Shown one piece after another: positions 1 through 9,431 of a stretch of DNA of 20,160 nucleotides. The notes under the pieces are model-generated. The model was given only the letters and a program-made list of their open reading frames with translations. It was not told where the DNA came from and did not search any database. The stretch is from contig JAYMTA010001400.1 in the NCBI GenBank assembly GCA_036897625.1, positions 1-20,160 on the forward strand, given 5' to 3'. Position 1 is the stretch's first letter, and each line of letters opens with the position of its first letter. Origin of the DNA: Pelargonium cotyledonis (Eukaryota; Streptophyta; Magnoliopsida; Geraniales; Geraniaceae). The translations under genes were made by a program, and so were the position numbers.

Positions 1-468
1 TAAGCTGGTTACCGAGGTGGGTTTTATGCAAAATGTGCCAACCCCATAGAAGTTTACTGCAATTTGCCGTATTTTTTTTGTTGGCCACATGTCACACTCT
101 AATTGGTAAGTTTAATATTTAAATGATTATAATAAATTAAAGTGAAAATTATTATATTTTATAATTAATTTATATGATTGCATCGCCGAAAAATTCATAA
201 TTTCATCGAAAAATTAATAAACTTGTCGGAAAACTCATAAACTTGCATGAAATTGCCAGAAATTTCATAAACTTGAAACTCAACTTACAAACATTTCAAA
301 GAAAATTACTAAAGCTGAAACAAAATTGCGTCAAATTACAATCAAATTCTATCATTTCTAAAAAAAATGAACCAAAAATACAACCGAAAATTTGATCCAA
401 ATACACAAAATTAACCGGGACCTATTGCCCGGGAGCCTCCATATCCGGCGTGCCTCAATCTCCAGCGT

Positions 469-505
<37 letters not shown>

Positions 506-936
506 GGATCTGTGCATGCTCGGCTCCTCCATCTTATATCCACTGCCTACCTTCCACGGCGTGCCTCCGTCTTCTTCAATCCCCTCTGGTTCACCTCTAC
601 ATCACTTCACTAACCTCCTCCTCATTGCCGAATTTGTGTTCCTTCGCCGAGACCCATCCAAGAAGATGGAGGATTTTCCAACAAGCCGAGAAGATGGAGA
701 CCCACATGTGGATAAGTGCGGATGACGTGGCAGTACACGTGAGTTCAGTTTAGATGACATGGATTAAAAAATATTATTTTATTCAAAAATTTGTCAGATC
801 AGAACATGACATGAGGGACGATCAATGTTCACTTTAAAATAGTAGATGGACTAATACGATATATTTGAAAGTAAATGAACCATTTTGATTTATTCTCTTA
901 TAGTAGAGAGACCATAGACATAATTAATTCTTTTAA
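1..936. other. AT-rich intergenic DNA, no gene recognised
   Basis: No conserved protein or RNA gene is visible. The left part (about 175-280) has loosely repeated short motifs, with ATAAACTTG recurring at about 219, 237 and 269. The centre holds a CT microsatellite within a more GC-rich stretch (420-720). The right part (about 740-930) is AT-rich. The order AT-rich block, CT-rich block, AT-rich block resembles the neighbouring MULE-like element, so this may be another decayed transposon, but I found no matching inverted ends or target duplication. Confidence 0.5.
470..502. repeat. (CT)n microsatellite
   Basis: An uninterrupted CT run of about 16 units. It reads as Ser-Leu or Arg-Glu strings in the flanking frames, and these are not real proteins. 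Confidence 0.95.
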
Positions 937-1998
937 GAGGTAATTACAGATAGCTATCGTGAATTATCCATCTTTTTTAACTTAGTACCGTAAACTATTT
1001 TTCGTAACTTTCGACTACTCTAAATAATGTAATCGTTGTTCCATCAGTTAATTTGGATGAAAAATTACTCTCTCTCATCATGTGCACTGCACATGACTTC
1101 TAAAACATTTAAAATGACAAATTTTTCCTTCTTCCTCATTGCTCAAGAATATTCTCGCCAAATAATTCAAATTCTCTTCAGATAATTTAAATTTTCACGG
1201 AAAACTTAAACTCACCGAAAAATTAATTTTTTTTATCATATTTAATTTGTTTTGATTCATTAAATTTATGAACAAATTGCCCAATACCCAAAAATTGAAA
1301 CAAATTGACAAGATACAATCCAAAAAAACAAAAAAAAAAAAAAAAAAGAAAAAGAAACCATATATGGTACTAGATCTGGTTCCAAATCTGGTCCAGATCT
1401 GATTCAATGACTAAGGAAATCGACGGAGAGATGAGCGATGAGCGACGGCGTACAAGGACCAACTCCACCGACGACTGGAGCTCGATGAACGGAGCACAGC
1501 TCACCGCGACTGGAAGCTCCCTCTCTTCAATCTGTGTTGCTGGAGCTCTCTCTAGCTTCGATCTGTACTGCTGAAGCTCTCTCTCTCTCTTCGACGACGG
1601 ACAGAGAACAACGGAGCTCGACGGAGCTCGCCGGCGACCATCTGGTTCCTCTATCTCTCACTTCGATTGACCTCTCGACGGAGCATTGAGGAGGCTCGAC
1701 ACAGCTCACGGCCAGATCTGAGCCCGTCGAGCATCGTCGGCCACGGTTACTGCGTCTTTTTCAATTTCATTTATTTTTTATTTTTTATTCATCTATTATT
1801 TATTTATTCATTATTTGTATTTATAAAAAAAATAAAAAATGAAAAATGGGGGTATTTTGATTATTTTAGCGTCTCACTGACGGTATTAGAGACGGAACAA
1901 CGATTGCATTGTTTAAGATAGTCAAAAATTACAAAAAATAGTTTAAAATTGTAAATTACAAAAGATGAATAATTTAGAATAGACATATGTAATTACCT
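937..1998. mobile_element. Non-autonomous MULE-like DNA transposon with long inverted ends
   Basis: The left end (938-1045) and the reverse complement of the right end (about 1891-1998) align over about 108 bp. Shared blocks are AGGTAATTAC at the tip, TTATCCATCTTTT / TTATTCATCTTTT, AAACTATTTTTCGTAA / AAACTATTTTTTGTAA and AATCGTTGTTCC. The element is flanked by the direct repeat ATTCTTTTAA at 927-936 and 1999-2008, which fits the 9-10 bp target duplication of Mutator-like elements. Size is about 1.06 kb. No transposase is encoded. The interior has an A-run (1325-1347) and a GC-richer block (1420-1745) unlike the AT-rich ends, possibly captured host sequence (Pack-MULE-like), but I cannot name a source gene. 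It ends about 340 bp upstream of the SLP1 start codon. The superfamily assignment is inferred from target-duplication length and inverted-end length. Confidence 0.75.
1525..1588. repeat. Degenerate ~32-bp tandem duplication inside the MULE-like element
   Basis: Two consecutive units start CTTCAATCTGTGTTGCTG and CTTCGATCTGTACTGCTG, and both run into a GCTCTCTCT tract. The duplication lies in the GC-richer core of the transposon. Confidence 0.6.
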
Positions 1999-2340
1999 AT
2001 TCTTTTAAATATATCATACTTAAGTTCAATTCGGTTATCAATTGTAATTGAATAGTGAACTCTTCTATTCAGTATTCACCTACAAGAAAAAGGAAAAAGG
2101 AAAAAAAAAGAAAGAAAATTGGGTGGTTAAGAATTAAAGATCTGGCAGGGTCCATCCAGGCCGTTCAATTCCATACGTGAGCACAAATAAATTAAAAAAA
2201 AAAAAAAAAAGAATTACCTGGCTGAGGTTGAGGATGAGGGTAAGGAAGGTCCTCTTCTCAATCAATTTATGATTGATGGTCTATGATCACCTGACAAAGA
2301 TTGAGAAGAGGAACAAAACAGTAGCAGAGGCTCTTCACCA
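1999..2340 (+). promoter_or_regulatory. Presumed promoter and 5' UTR of SLP1
   Basis: This is the interval between the MULE-like element and the SLP1 ATG. It contains A-rich runs (2088-2115 and 2193-2210) and CT/GA-rich 5' UTR-like sequence next to the ATG. No clear TATA box at a convincing distance can be assigned, so the transcription start is unknown. Core promoter elements may lie within or beside the transposon. Confidence 0.4.
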
Positions 2341-5300
2341 ATGGCTTCGCTATGCCTAAACTCGCTCCCTCTGCCTCCTCCTTCTCTTTCTCCTTCTAAC
2401 AGACTCATCGAAACTCCATTCTCTTCTTCCTTGAAGCCCATAGTCGTCACTGGAAACCCTCCCACCTTCGTCTCCGCTCCTGGTCGCCGTATCGTCGCTG
2501 GTTCCATTTCTATTCCATTTTTGTTTTTGTTATTTCTCACTCTGAGCTTACTGGATTTTCTTATTTGCTTTTACTTTTTTAAATGATTCTTCTTACATTA
2601 TACTTGTGCTCATTATATGATGTCGGTTTTCAAATTCTGTATACCTTTCTTCAAAATGTTTGCTTCACTACTCACTATTTCTTTCACTAATTTTTAGTTT
2701 GAGTGTGTACTTATGTTTTGTGTGTGTGTGTGGTATTTACTCATGCTTAGTTGGGGACCTGCATGGAGATATTTGCCAAGCAAGATGTGCTCTTGAGATG
2801 GCTGGTCTCTTAAGTTCTGATGGTCAAGATTCATGGACTGGTGGAGAAACAGTAAGCCCTTTTTTATCTTCATAGCAATCCTGTTGGAAAAGTGAAAGTA
2901 TATTACATGAAGTGTTAATTTTTGTTTTTGAGTCACCTGAACCTGATGCTGAAAAGTGAAAGTACAAAGTGAAGAGAAGTGTGTCCACTTTTCATGTGTT
3001 AAATTTGCTTCTTTGAAGATACTTTCTTGGTTAATGATCCAAATCTCTTGACCTTAAACAGAAACTTTAATGTATAATACTATCATTTCATTGTCGTTGG
3101 AAGACTGCAACCATTGATGGTTTTTCTTTTGTAACCTAGATACTGGTTCAGCTCGGCGATATACTTGATCGAGGTGAAGATGAAATAGCTATCTTATCCC
3201 TACTTCGGTCATTGGATAAACAAGCAAATGTTCAAGGTGGAGCGGTTTTCCAGGTTTGTAAAATATGACAGCTTTATATACTTTTACAAAAAAATGTGTG
3301 AAGCCGAAATTATGAGTTTTCATATCCGATTGACATGTATGCAAATTATTGATTCTAATTCCACTGTTGCATGTGCTGATAATAAAGAGATTCTGCTGTT
3401 GCATTCATAAATTGTTATGTATTTACTTTTGGAAAACATTTGTAGACTTTTTCTTAATTAAGATGCTGATAATGTTTGTCTAATTTAGGTTAATGGAAAT
3501 CATGAGACTATGAATATTGAAGGAGATTTCAGATACGTTGATTCTGGAGGCTTTCATGAGTGCTTTCATTTTCTAAAACACCTAGAAGACTGTGGTTTTG
3601 ACTGGGAAGGAGCTTTTATTGACTGGGTTAGTGTATGTGAAAGGTGGAAAGAAGAACGCAAAAACCAAACAATTTGGGGTCCTTGGGACCTAGTGAAGGT
3701 ACTAAAACAAACAGTTTTCCTTCAAGAGACTATGCTAAGAAAAGCAAATGTTATTTATTAATTGTTATGTATGAGAAAAATCACTGATGAAGTTATCTAT
3801 GTATTAGGACAGAGGCAGAATGGATCACTAGCCAGATCAATTCTTCTAAGACCTGGTGGTCCGTTAGCATGTGAGTTGTCAAGGCATCCTGTTGTTCTCA
3901 AGGTGAATGATTGGGTCTTCTGCCATGGCGGTCTTCTTCCTCATCATGGTATACGTTTGGACAAAGTAGTATTTCGTATTATCATTGTCTTGTCAAACAT
4001 GAGATATATTACTTTTTCTATCAAATGCCTGATAGAGTTGGTCTTCCTCAGTTGAATATGGCATAGAGAAGATGAATAGGGAAGTGGCTCATTGGATGGT
4101 TGGTCTCACTGAAAGTGATGGCAGCCCTCACATCCCTTTTTTAGCCACCAGGGGCTATGATAGTGTTGTTTGGAACCGCATATACTCCAGAGACATTTCA
4201 GATTTGACTGATTACCAAATTGATCAGGTAAAATTCTTTGCTGATCCGTCTATTTTTCATATTAATTACTTAGCTTGATACTTGGAAGATTTCGAAACAC
4301 ACATAGGAACACAGTTTTATAATAATTGAAGTGAATCTAGAAGATTGAGAGATTTGATTTTTCATTTCTGCTTATATTGTTTATCTACCTGATTGATGTG
4401 CTCCTTGGTTGAATAGTTGCGTATCTTAACCATGCTTGTTACAATGTGAGTTTTCTACAATAGCATTTGTATTCTTGTTAATAATAGGTGCTAAAACGAC
4501 CAGTTTAATGGAATCACCTTGCGAGATTCTCTATTAATTTTGAACTAATGTTCAGTGCTACCAACTTTTATAGATATTTGTCACTAAATGCACGTGTTGT
4601 CAGCAGATACATTCTATTCTTGAGGAGACCCTCCAGTCAATGGGTGCAAAGGGAATGGTGGTGGGGCATACTCCTCAACCTGAGGGAGTAAATTGGTACT
4701 GGCCATACTTAATTAACTGACCATCTGTTTGGGGTATTATATTTACCATTTGCTGATTTGTTCTTTGGTATGGGATTTTATGATGCAGTGAATACAATTG
4801 TAGCATATGGCGTGTTGATGTGGGGATGTCCAGTGGAGTTCTTAACTCAAGACCAGAGGTAAAGTAAATGTTGTGGTTTTAGATTTACGTCAAGGAACAA
4901 TTACTATTATGCACTTTGCTTGGTATCTCTGATGAGAGTAAAAGAGCTAGTTGAGTTCTCTCTGACCCATATCCAAAATATATTTTAGATTCTATTTTCT
5001 ATTTCTATCCTAAGTAACCTGGATTGCGGAATGGGAACTGGAACGCAAAACGTTAGTATATTATAGTTTGGAACGTTAGGGGTAGGCTTCTTCGGAACGA
5101 TCAGTTCGTAACGTGGAACGTTAGTTCGAAATGTGAATTTTCATTACACTTAAATTATTTAAGTTAATATGAAATTTAACAATAAAAAATTGCAGCCAGA
5201 TCTCGGTAGTCTCATACCTAATGCCTAATATCTAAAGTAGAATTTCTATCTACTTAGCCTACGTTTGAATTAAAATTTTGATGGGCATGAGAATGTTCCC

Positions 5301-6621
5301 GTTCACAGTTTCAGTGTTATTCTCATATAGTGTTGTGTATATCAATTAACGTGTGAATGAGAATCATTTTCATTCTAATTGCTATTATTTGGCTAACTAA
5401 TATAAGAAAATGTTAGAACATCAGATTATTCACTTTTACAAAATATTTAAATAATTATGCAAAAAAAAAAGTTAGGGATAATTACAAATAATTAAATGAA
5501 ACTTTTCATGTTATAACTACTATTAAGTTGAATCGTTGCTAACAGTGTCAATATGAAGAATTTTTTTAAAAAAATTCCTGAATTAGTTTGTTTAAAAGAA
5601 AAATTATTATTATAAAACCGAAAAAAAAGAAAAATTATTTTGCTGGCTTACATGATAATTCAAAAAATTCGTAAAATTGCTCAATATACCCATGCTGAAA
5701 ATTTTGGATATATTATTTTTTTTTTTGGGCGAAATTTTTGAAAATTACACAATCAAACTAAAAAATATAATAAAAATAACAAAATTCCCCAAAAATTCTA
5801 GAATACATTCTCTGTTTATTGAACAATTTATGGAACTTGTTGGAATTATTTTGGAACTTTGCGCCATTAGTAAGAATGGAACTTATTGAAAGATTTTGTA
5901 GTTAGATGCAACCATGTAAAATACTTGTAGCTATGTACGCAACATGAAATGTTTTATGCTTTTATCTGCAAATATACCAAAAAGTTACTTGTCATGATAT
6001 ACGTTGCAAATACACACACACACACACATATATATATACAAATCAATATCCGAGATTAAAATATCAAGAATTGCTCACGTGTGCATTATTTTGTGAAAGG
6101 TTGTATTTTTCTTGATAATTTACAGAAAAATAACAACAATCCGATGTTGGATCAAGAAATTATGAATTTTTTTAATCTTATTTTCCCATAATTTTTTAAC
6201 ATAAATATGCATTATTTGAAAAAGATGAAACTCAAAATAATGTTCCTCCCCAAAAATTATATATTAATCTCAATCAGACATTCAAGCACAAAGTAACAAA
6301 TTTTTGAAGTTTAACTTATAATATAAAAATGTGAAGAAATGAGAATGAGAATCTTATTCCATCCATGATAGGTATTAAATTGTACAGGAACAAAAGAATG
6401 AGAGTGGGAAATGGTGGGGTTCTAATCCAAACATCAAGAATATGAATTTCATTCCCAAACAAAACACTCTTATCCAAACACATCCTTACTGTCTCAGATA
6501 ATTACTTTTTTTTTTTTATATTTATCTTCAACAGGTACTAGAAATAATAGACGATAAAGCACGAGTTATAAGGAGCAAAAGGGACAGATTAAGTGATCTC
6601 CAGGTTGTTAATTACACATAG
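2341..6621 (+). CDS. SLP1: Chloroplast Shewanella-like serine/threonine phosphatase (SLP1-type), nine exons
   Basis: Exons: 2341-2500, 2751-2851, 3140-3253, 3489-3698, 3813-3948, 4052-4227, 4607-4695, 4789-4858, 6535-6621. They join to 1143 nt (380 aa plus stop) with every intron GT-AG and every phase consistent. The product is a calcineurin-like metallophosphoesterase of the PPP group, a bacterial-like family in plants. Metal-binding and catalytic motifs are intact: GDLHGD (55-60), GDILDRG (93-99), GNHE (128-131), HGG (233-235) and VVGHTP with His320. The Ser/Pro-rich, acid-poor first ~45 residues fit a plastid transit peptide, matching the chloroplast location known for Arabidopsis SLP1. 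Residues MASLCLNSLPLP at the start and the length close to Arabidopsis support the ATG. The substrate is not evident. The exon 7 acceptor is a tandem NAGNAG, intron 8 is 1,676 bp and transposon-laden, and an alternative last exon is possible at 6736-6792. No disabling change is seen. Confidence 0.93.
5037..5130. repeat. Cluster of GGAACG / AACGTTAG motifs in SLP1 intron 8
   Basis: AACGTTAG occurs three times and GGAACG or close variants at least five times within about 95 bp. The spacing is irregular, so this is not a clean tandem repeat. It may be the eroded end of a transposon. Confidence 0.6.
5258..6487. mobile_element. Possible degraded DNA transposon (MITE-like ends) in SLP1 intron 8
   Basis: The left edge reads CCTACGTTTGAATTAAAATT followed by GGGCATGAGAATG. 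The reverse complement of the right edge reads AGGATGTGTTTGGATAAGAG followed by TTTGGGAATG. The similarity is loose but ordered, and GAATGAGAAT-type blocks sit near both ends, as in common plant hAT/PIF-like MITEs. No convincing target duplication was found and the interior is AT-rich without a transposase. It could also be two smaller nested elements. Confidence 0.35.
6011..6039. repeat. (AC)n(AT)n microsatellite
   Basis: About eight to nine AC units run into about five AT units, within SLP1 intron 8. Confidence 0.9.
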
Positions 6622-7132
6622 AGACGAGTAAATGAGTCTGCACGAGGTATTGTCAAGAAATGAGGTTTTAACTTAATTATATCATCTTTGGAGTGATGTA
6701 ATTTGAACTGCTGTTTTATGTTGGGTTGTTTACAGGAAGAAACTGGCACCAGAAAGAGTGAGGGTTCACGGTGGGAGCAGGTGATTTTGTAAAAATCAGA
6801 TCACGATTTGTATTTACATGCATGGAAGCCATTGGTAATGGTCGCGGGACCTGAAATGAAAGCTCAACAAATCTATTTTTACTGATGTATGTAGAATACA
6901 ACAGATGCTGTCAAATTTGTGCATTGCAGATTTTGGAAAATGAGGCAGCAGCATAGTAAATTGAATTGTTATTTGTATTGTTGACTGTACAGATAGTGTA
7001 TTGGGATTATGTGCAATTAGAAGGCTGGTTCTGTACATTATGGATCTGTTCTGTGTTTAATAACTGCAATATTTAGCTGCTTTTTGGTGTATATGAAAGT
7101 GTATCAATGACAATACATTAGACCATACAAAA
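6622..7132 (+). other. Presumed 3' UTR and downstream flank of SLP1
   Basis: Non-coding T-rich sequence follows the SLP1 stop. It includes a possible 3' splice acceptor (TTGTTTACAG, ending 6735) and AATAA-like A-rich words near 7060, but the polyadenylation site cannot be fixed. No separate gene is seen. Confidence 0.45.
6736..6792 (+). other. Possible alternative last coding exon of SLP1
   Basis: If exon 9 is spliced after 6603 (CAG|GTTGTT) to the acceptor at 6735, the frame stays open for 18 codons (EETGTRKSEG...) to a TAA at 6790-6792. This would replace the six-residue VVNYT-type ending (after Gln) of the unspliced form. The donor is weak, while the acceptor has a fair pyrimidine tract. 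Arabidopsis SLP1 ends with a similar short tail, which favours the unspliced form. Confidence 0.3.
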
Positions 7133-7271
7133 GCTAATTTCAGAATATCCGCTTTCATAAATTCATGTGATTGAAACTCCAAAGAGTAAAAGACCCAGTT
7201 TGTTCATGCTAATTTCAGAATATCTGCTTTCATAAATTCATGTGATTGCAAAGGAAACTCCAAAGAGTAAA
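7133..7271. repeat. Two-copy direct repeat, 75-bp offset
   Basis: Copy 1 (7133-7190) and copy 2 (7208-7271) share GCTAATTTCAGAATAT, GCTTTCATAAATTCATGTGA and AAACTCCAAAGAGTAAA. The differences are one substitution and a 5-bp insertion (CAAAG-type) in copy 2. Confidence 0.9.
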
Positions 7272-7275
7272 TTCA

Positions 7276-7335
7276 TGTGGGGTTGTGCCCCACGTTAGGT
7301 CATGCTCCGCGTGAGGTCGCGCTTCACGCTGGGAG
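7276..7335. repeat. Degenerate ~17-bp triplicated GC-rich motif
   Basis: Successive units read TGCCCCACGTTAGGTCA, TGCTCCGCGTGAGGTCG and CGCTTCACGCTGGGAGG. This is a small CpG-rich island within very AT-rich DNA. Confidence 0.55.
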
Positions 7336-7693
7336 GAAGAAGCTTCCATGGTTTCCAAGTGTGGGGAAACAAGCATACTTTTGAGGGCTCTATTTTAGAT
7401 TTGAGATATGTTCAAAAATCATAAATTTTGTTTATATTCAGTTGGTTTAGAAATAAAGTTTGAACGGATTGATTGTTTTTATAAATAAGTTGACATTTGT
7501 ATATATGGAAAATGGCATTTTCAGTATATTGGGTTATTGTTTATATAAAAAAGTAGACATTTATGTATAAAATATTGATTGTTTAAAATACATTTTTGGT
7601 CTTTTTACCACTAATTTTGGTGACGTGTCATTTAAAATAATTAAATATTGATTTGATGTCTGATACCTAGGAATTGATGTTAGTTTTAGATGA
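7336..7693. other. AT-rich spacer, nothing recognised
   Basis: There is no coding or structural-RNA signal. Two loosely similar TTTATATAA...GTAGACATTTATGTAT-type stretches occur near 7476-7510 and 7540-7575. The segment lies downstream of both the SLP1 gene (+) and UGT pseudogene 1 (-), so it is a convergent intergenic region. Confidence 0.4.
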
Positions 7694-8460
7694 TCAACCT
7701 TTTGCAATGGCAGCTTCATACATTTTCTGAAGATCTTTGGCTCTTCTCCTCATTTCTTTTCCATCTTTGCCATCCAAATCCATAAAAGACCTTACAAGCC
7801 TTGCAATTTCCTCCCTAGTGCTCAGCAAATTTTCACTTCCCCGATATTTTTTCATCCTCAACCCAATCCTACTCCAGTCATCCACAATTAGCTTACTGTT
7901 GAGGTCTTGATCAATAGCTGTAGGGAAAGTAAGAGCAGGAATACCTGCATACATACTTTCTTGAACATAATTCCACCCGCAGTGCGTCAAATATCCTCCG
8001 ACAGACGAATGGGATAACACCTTCAATTGGTCACACCATGGTACCACCAACCCCTTATCTCCACTTGCCTCTTTCAACCTATTAGCATCGCTGCGAGCAA
8101 CCCAAAAGAACGGAACCCGACTCTGGCACAAGCCGGCCGCGATGTCATCCATTTGGGCACTCGTGACTGAAAGAAAACTTCCCAGTGAGACGTACAATAC
8201 GGAAGCATTAGGTTGGGCGTCCAGCCATTGGAATTAATCATCGGGAGTTGAAGAGTTGTTGAGATCCAAGTAAGGTATGGTAGGGCCAATAGTGTACGTG
8301 GAAGCTGTGAAATGTGATGCCAAAGCATCCACAACTTGGGGTTCCAGATCATATACTGAAGAAAGCGACAAATATTGTGCACTGTTCACCCAACTAAGCT
8401 GTTCAATGTTGAAAACTGGACTCGGATCAGCTGGATCGATCCTTTCTTTTCTGTTGTAAA
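7694..8460 (-). pseudogene. UDP-glycosyltransferase (UGT87-like) pseudogene, C-terminal half
   Basis: The minus strand encodes the C-terminal UDP-sugar-binding half of a family-1 plant UGT. Recognisable order: SAQYLSLSSVYDLEP, YTIGPTIPYLD, FQWLDAQPNASVLYVSLGSF, then a complete 44-residue PSPG box from WCDQLKVLSH to the terminal Asp-Gln, then an EEIARLVRSFMDLD-type tail. Intact members transfer sugar to small hydroxylated acceptors in the cytosol. It is a relic: the N-terminal acceptor-binding half is absent, an in-frame TAA (8234-8236) replaces two codons before FQWLD, and the 3' end is frameshifted relative to UGT pseudogene 2. The PSPG motif has GWNY where GWNS is usual. Homology fades at about 8460, where a SINE begins. 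The UGT87 assignment is from motif resemblance only. Confidence 0.85.
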
Positions 8461-8469
8461 ATTCATATT

Positions 8470-8485
8470 TTTAGGCTGGTTTATT
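8470..8485. repeat. Target-site duplication, left copy, of the SINE
   Basis: TTTAGGCTGGTTTATT here is identical to 8743-8758, giving a perfect 16-bp direct repeat around the SINE. Confidence 0.9.
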
Positions 8486-8742
8486 TTTTTTGGTCTAAAA
8501 CAAGGGGTTCTTAAGCAGGCCCGCACACACAAGGTTCTTAAGCAGGCCCGCACACTTGCGCTTGACATCTTTAAGCCGTTTTACCACACTCAAACTAATT
8601 CTCATTCGAGCCGGATAGGACCACAAGGGCGGCAAAGCTCTCCCTATCAAGTTTTAACGCAGCTGCATTTCCTGGGACTCGAACTCGAGACCTCAGATTA
8701 AATTGGAACAACCCCTTACCAATTGACCCACGCGCTTAGTGG
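8486..8742 (-). mobile_element. tRNA-derived SINE
   Basis: On the minus strand a Pol III A box (TGGGTCAATTGG, 8719-8730) is followed by a B box (GAGTTCGAGTCC, 8675-8686) at tRNA-like spacing. A ~190-bp body and a terminal A-run (a T-run at 8486-8491 on +) follow. The perfect 16-bp target duplication TTTAGGCTGGTTTATT flanks it. Near the tail the body contains a 27-bp-period internal duplication (units 8506-8528 and 8533-8555). The element sits directly upstream of UGT pseudogene 1. It needs LINE machinery for mobility and encodes nothing. The exact SINE family is not identified. Confidence 0.9.
8506..8555. repeat. Internal 27-bp duplication in the SINE tail region
   Basis: GGTTCTTAAGCAGGCCCGCA followed by CAC occurs at 8506-8528 and again at 8533-8555, identical over 23 bp. 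Confidence 0.9.
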
Positions 8743-8758
8743 TTTAGGCTGGTTTATT
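8743..8758. repeat. Target-site duplication, right copy, of the SINE
   Basis: Identical to 8470-8485. The following ATTGTCCAAATACATT (8755-8770) recurs at about 8814-8829, so the insertion site itself contained a small duplication. Confidence 0.9.
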
Positions 8759-9431
8759 GTCCAAATACATTGTGAGCCTTAGTTAATGAAGACAAAATCA
8801 GTATGGGCTGATTATTGTCCAAATACATTTGTGATTTGTCCCAGATTACATAATCGGTTGTTTTAAGGCTAGTAAAAAAAAAGCATATATAGTATATTAA
8901 AAGAAAAATACTAAATGTCTCAAATACTGTACAAATTTTTTTTGTAGAAAGTGACGTGGCAGTGTATGTGGCACATGTATTTTTCATTTTTTTGTGCTTA
9001 AAATTAAGTTTCGACAAATAATAACCCGACATATATGATACCACCAACTTCCCATGAATTTTTGGCGCGGAGTGCCCGGTTTATAAATATATTGTACACG
9101 TGGCGTGTTATGATTAAGCCAAGCATTGATGAGATAGTTGATGTGTCATATCTTATTGGCTGACACATCATTTTATACAAATAATTTTGTAAACTTTTGG
9201 GACATATAGCATTGCTCATATTAAAATGGTTAAAAGCATCAAATAATTTAGGATCTTGCGGTCTCTCTCTCATATAGGTGCGTGTCTTGTCCCTGAAGGC
9301 AAGTAGTGCAGGGCAACAACGTGCACAGATTTAACCTTTTGTAAGCTGTAATTAAAGGTATAATTTTTAACCCGAGATTCAAGCAAGCCTATCTGAGCAT
9401 GACGTCGGGGGGCAACTAAACTTTGGCGGCA
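8759..9431. other. AT-rich spacer between SINE and LINE, no gene
   Basis: No coding signal. It contains the second copy of ATTGTCCAAATACATT (about 8814) and a perfect 9-bp inverted repeat, GATGTGTCA (9140-9148) with TGACACATC (9161-9169), around a 12-nt loop. The final ~140 bp may be the 5' UTR of the LINE. The LINE's true 5' boundary and target duplication were not found. Confidence 0.45.

Larger units (their letters stand above)
4859..6534 (+). other. Intron 8 of SLP1, enlarged and AT-rich
   Basis: This 1,676-bp intron has donor GAG|GTAAAG and acceptor CAACAG preceded by a T-run. The other seven introns are about 90-380 bp. It contains a GGAACG-motif cluster, a transposon-like remnant and an AC/AT microsatellite, each listed separately. 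No coding sequence is seen. Confidence 0.85.

Noticed and set aside
358-725. Open frames over the CT microsatellite
   Set aside because: They are Ser-Leu and Arg-Glu strings created by the dinucleotide repeat, overlap on both strands and match no protein family.
1527-1921. Open frames inside the MULE-like element
   Set aside because: Low-complexity composition from GAGCTC/CGACGG repeats. No domain and no consistent start.
2262-2540. Minus-strand frame opposite SLP1 exon 1
   Set aside because: Shadow of the conserved plus-strand exon.
5677-5889. 70-codon frame in SLP1 intron 8
   Set aside because: AT-rich chance frame (Ile/Lys/Asn/Phe) within an intron, no domain.
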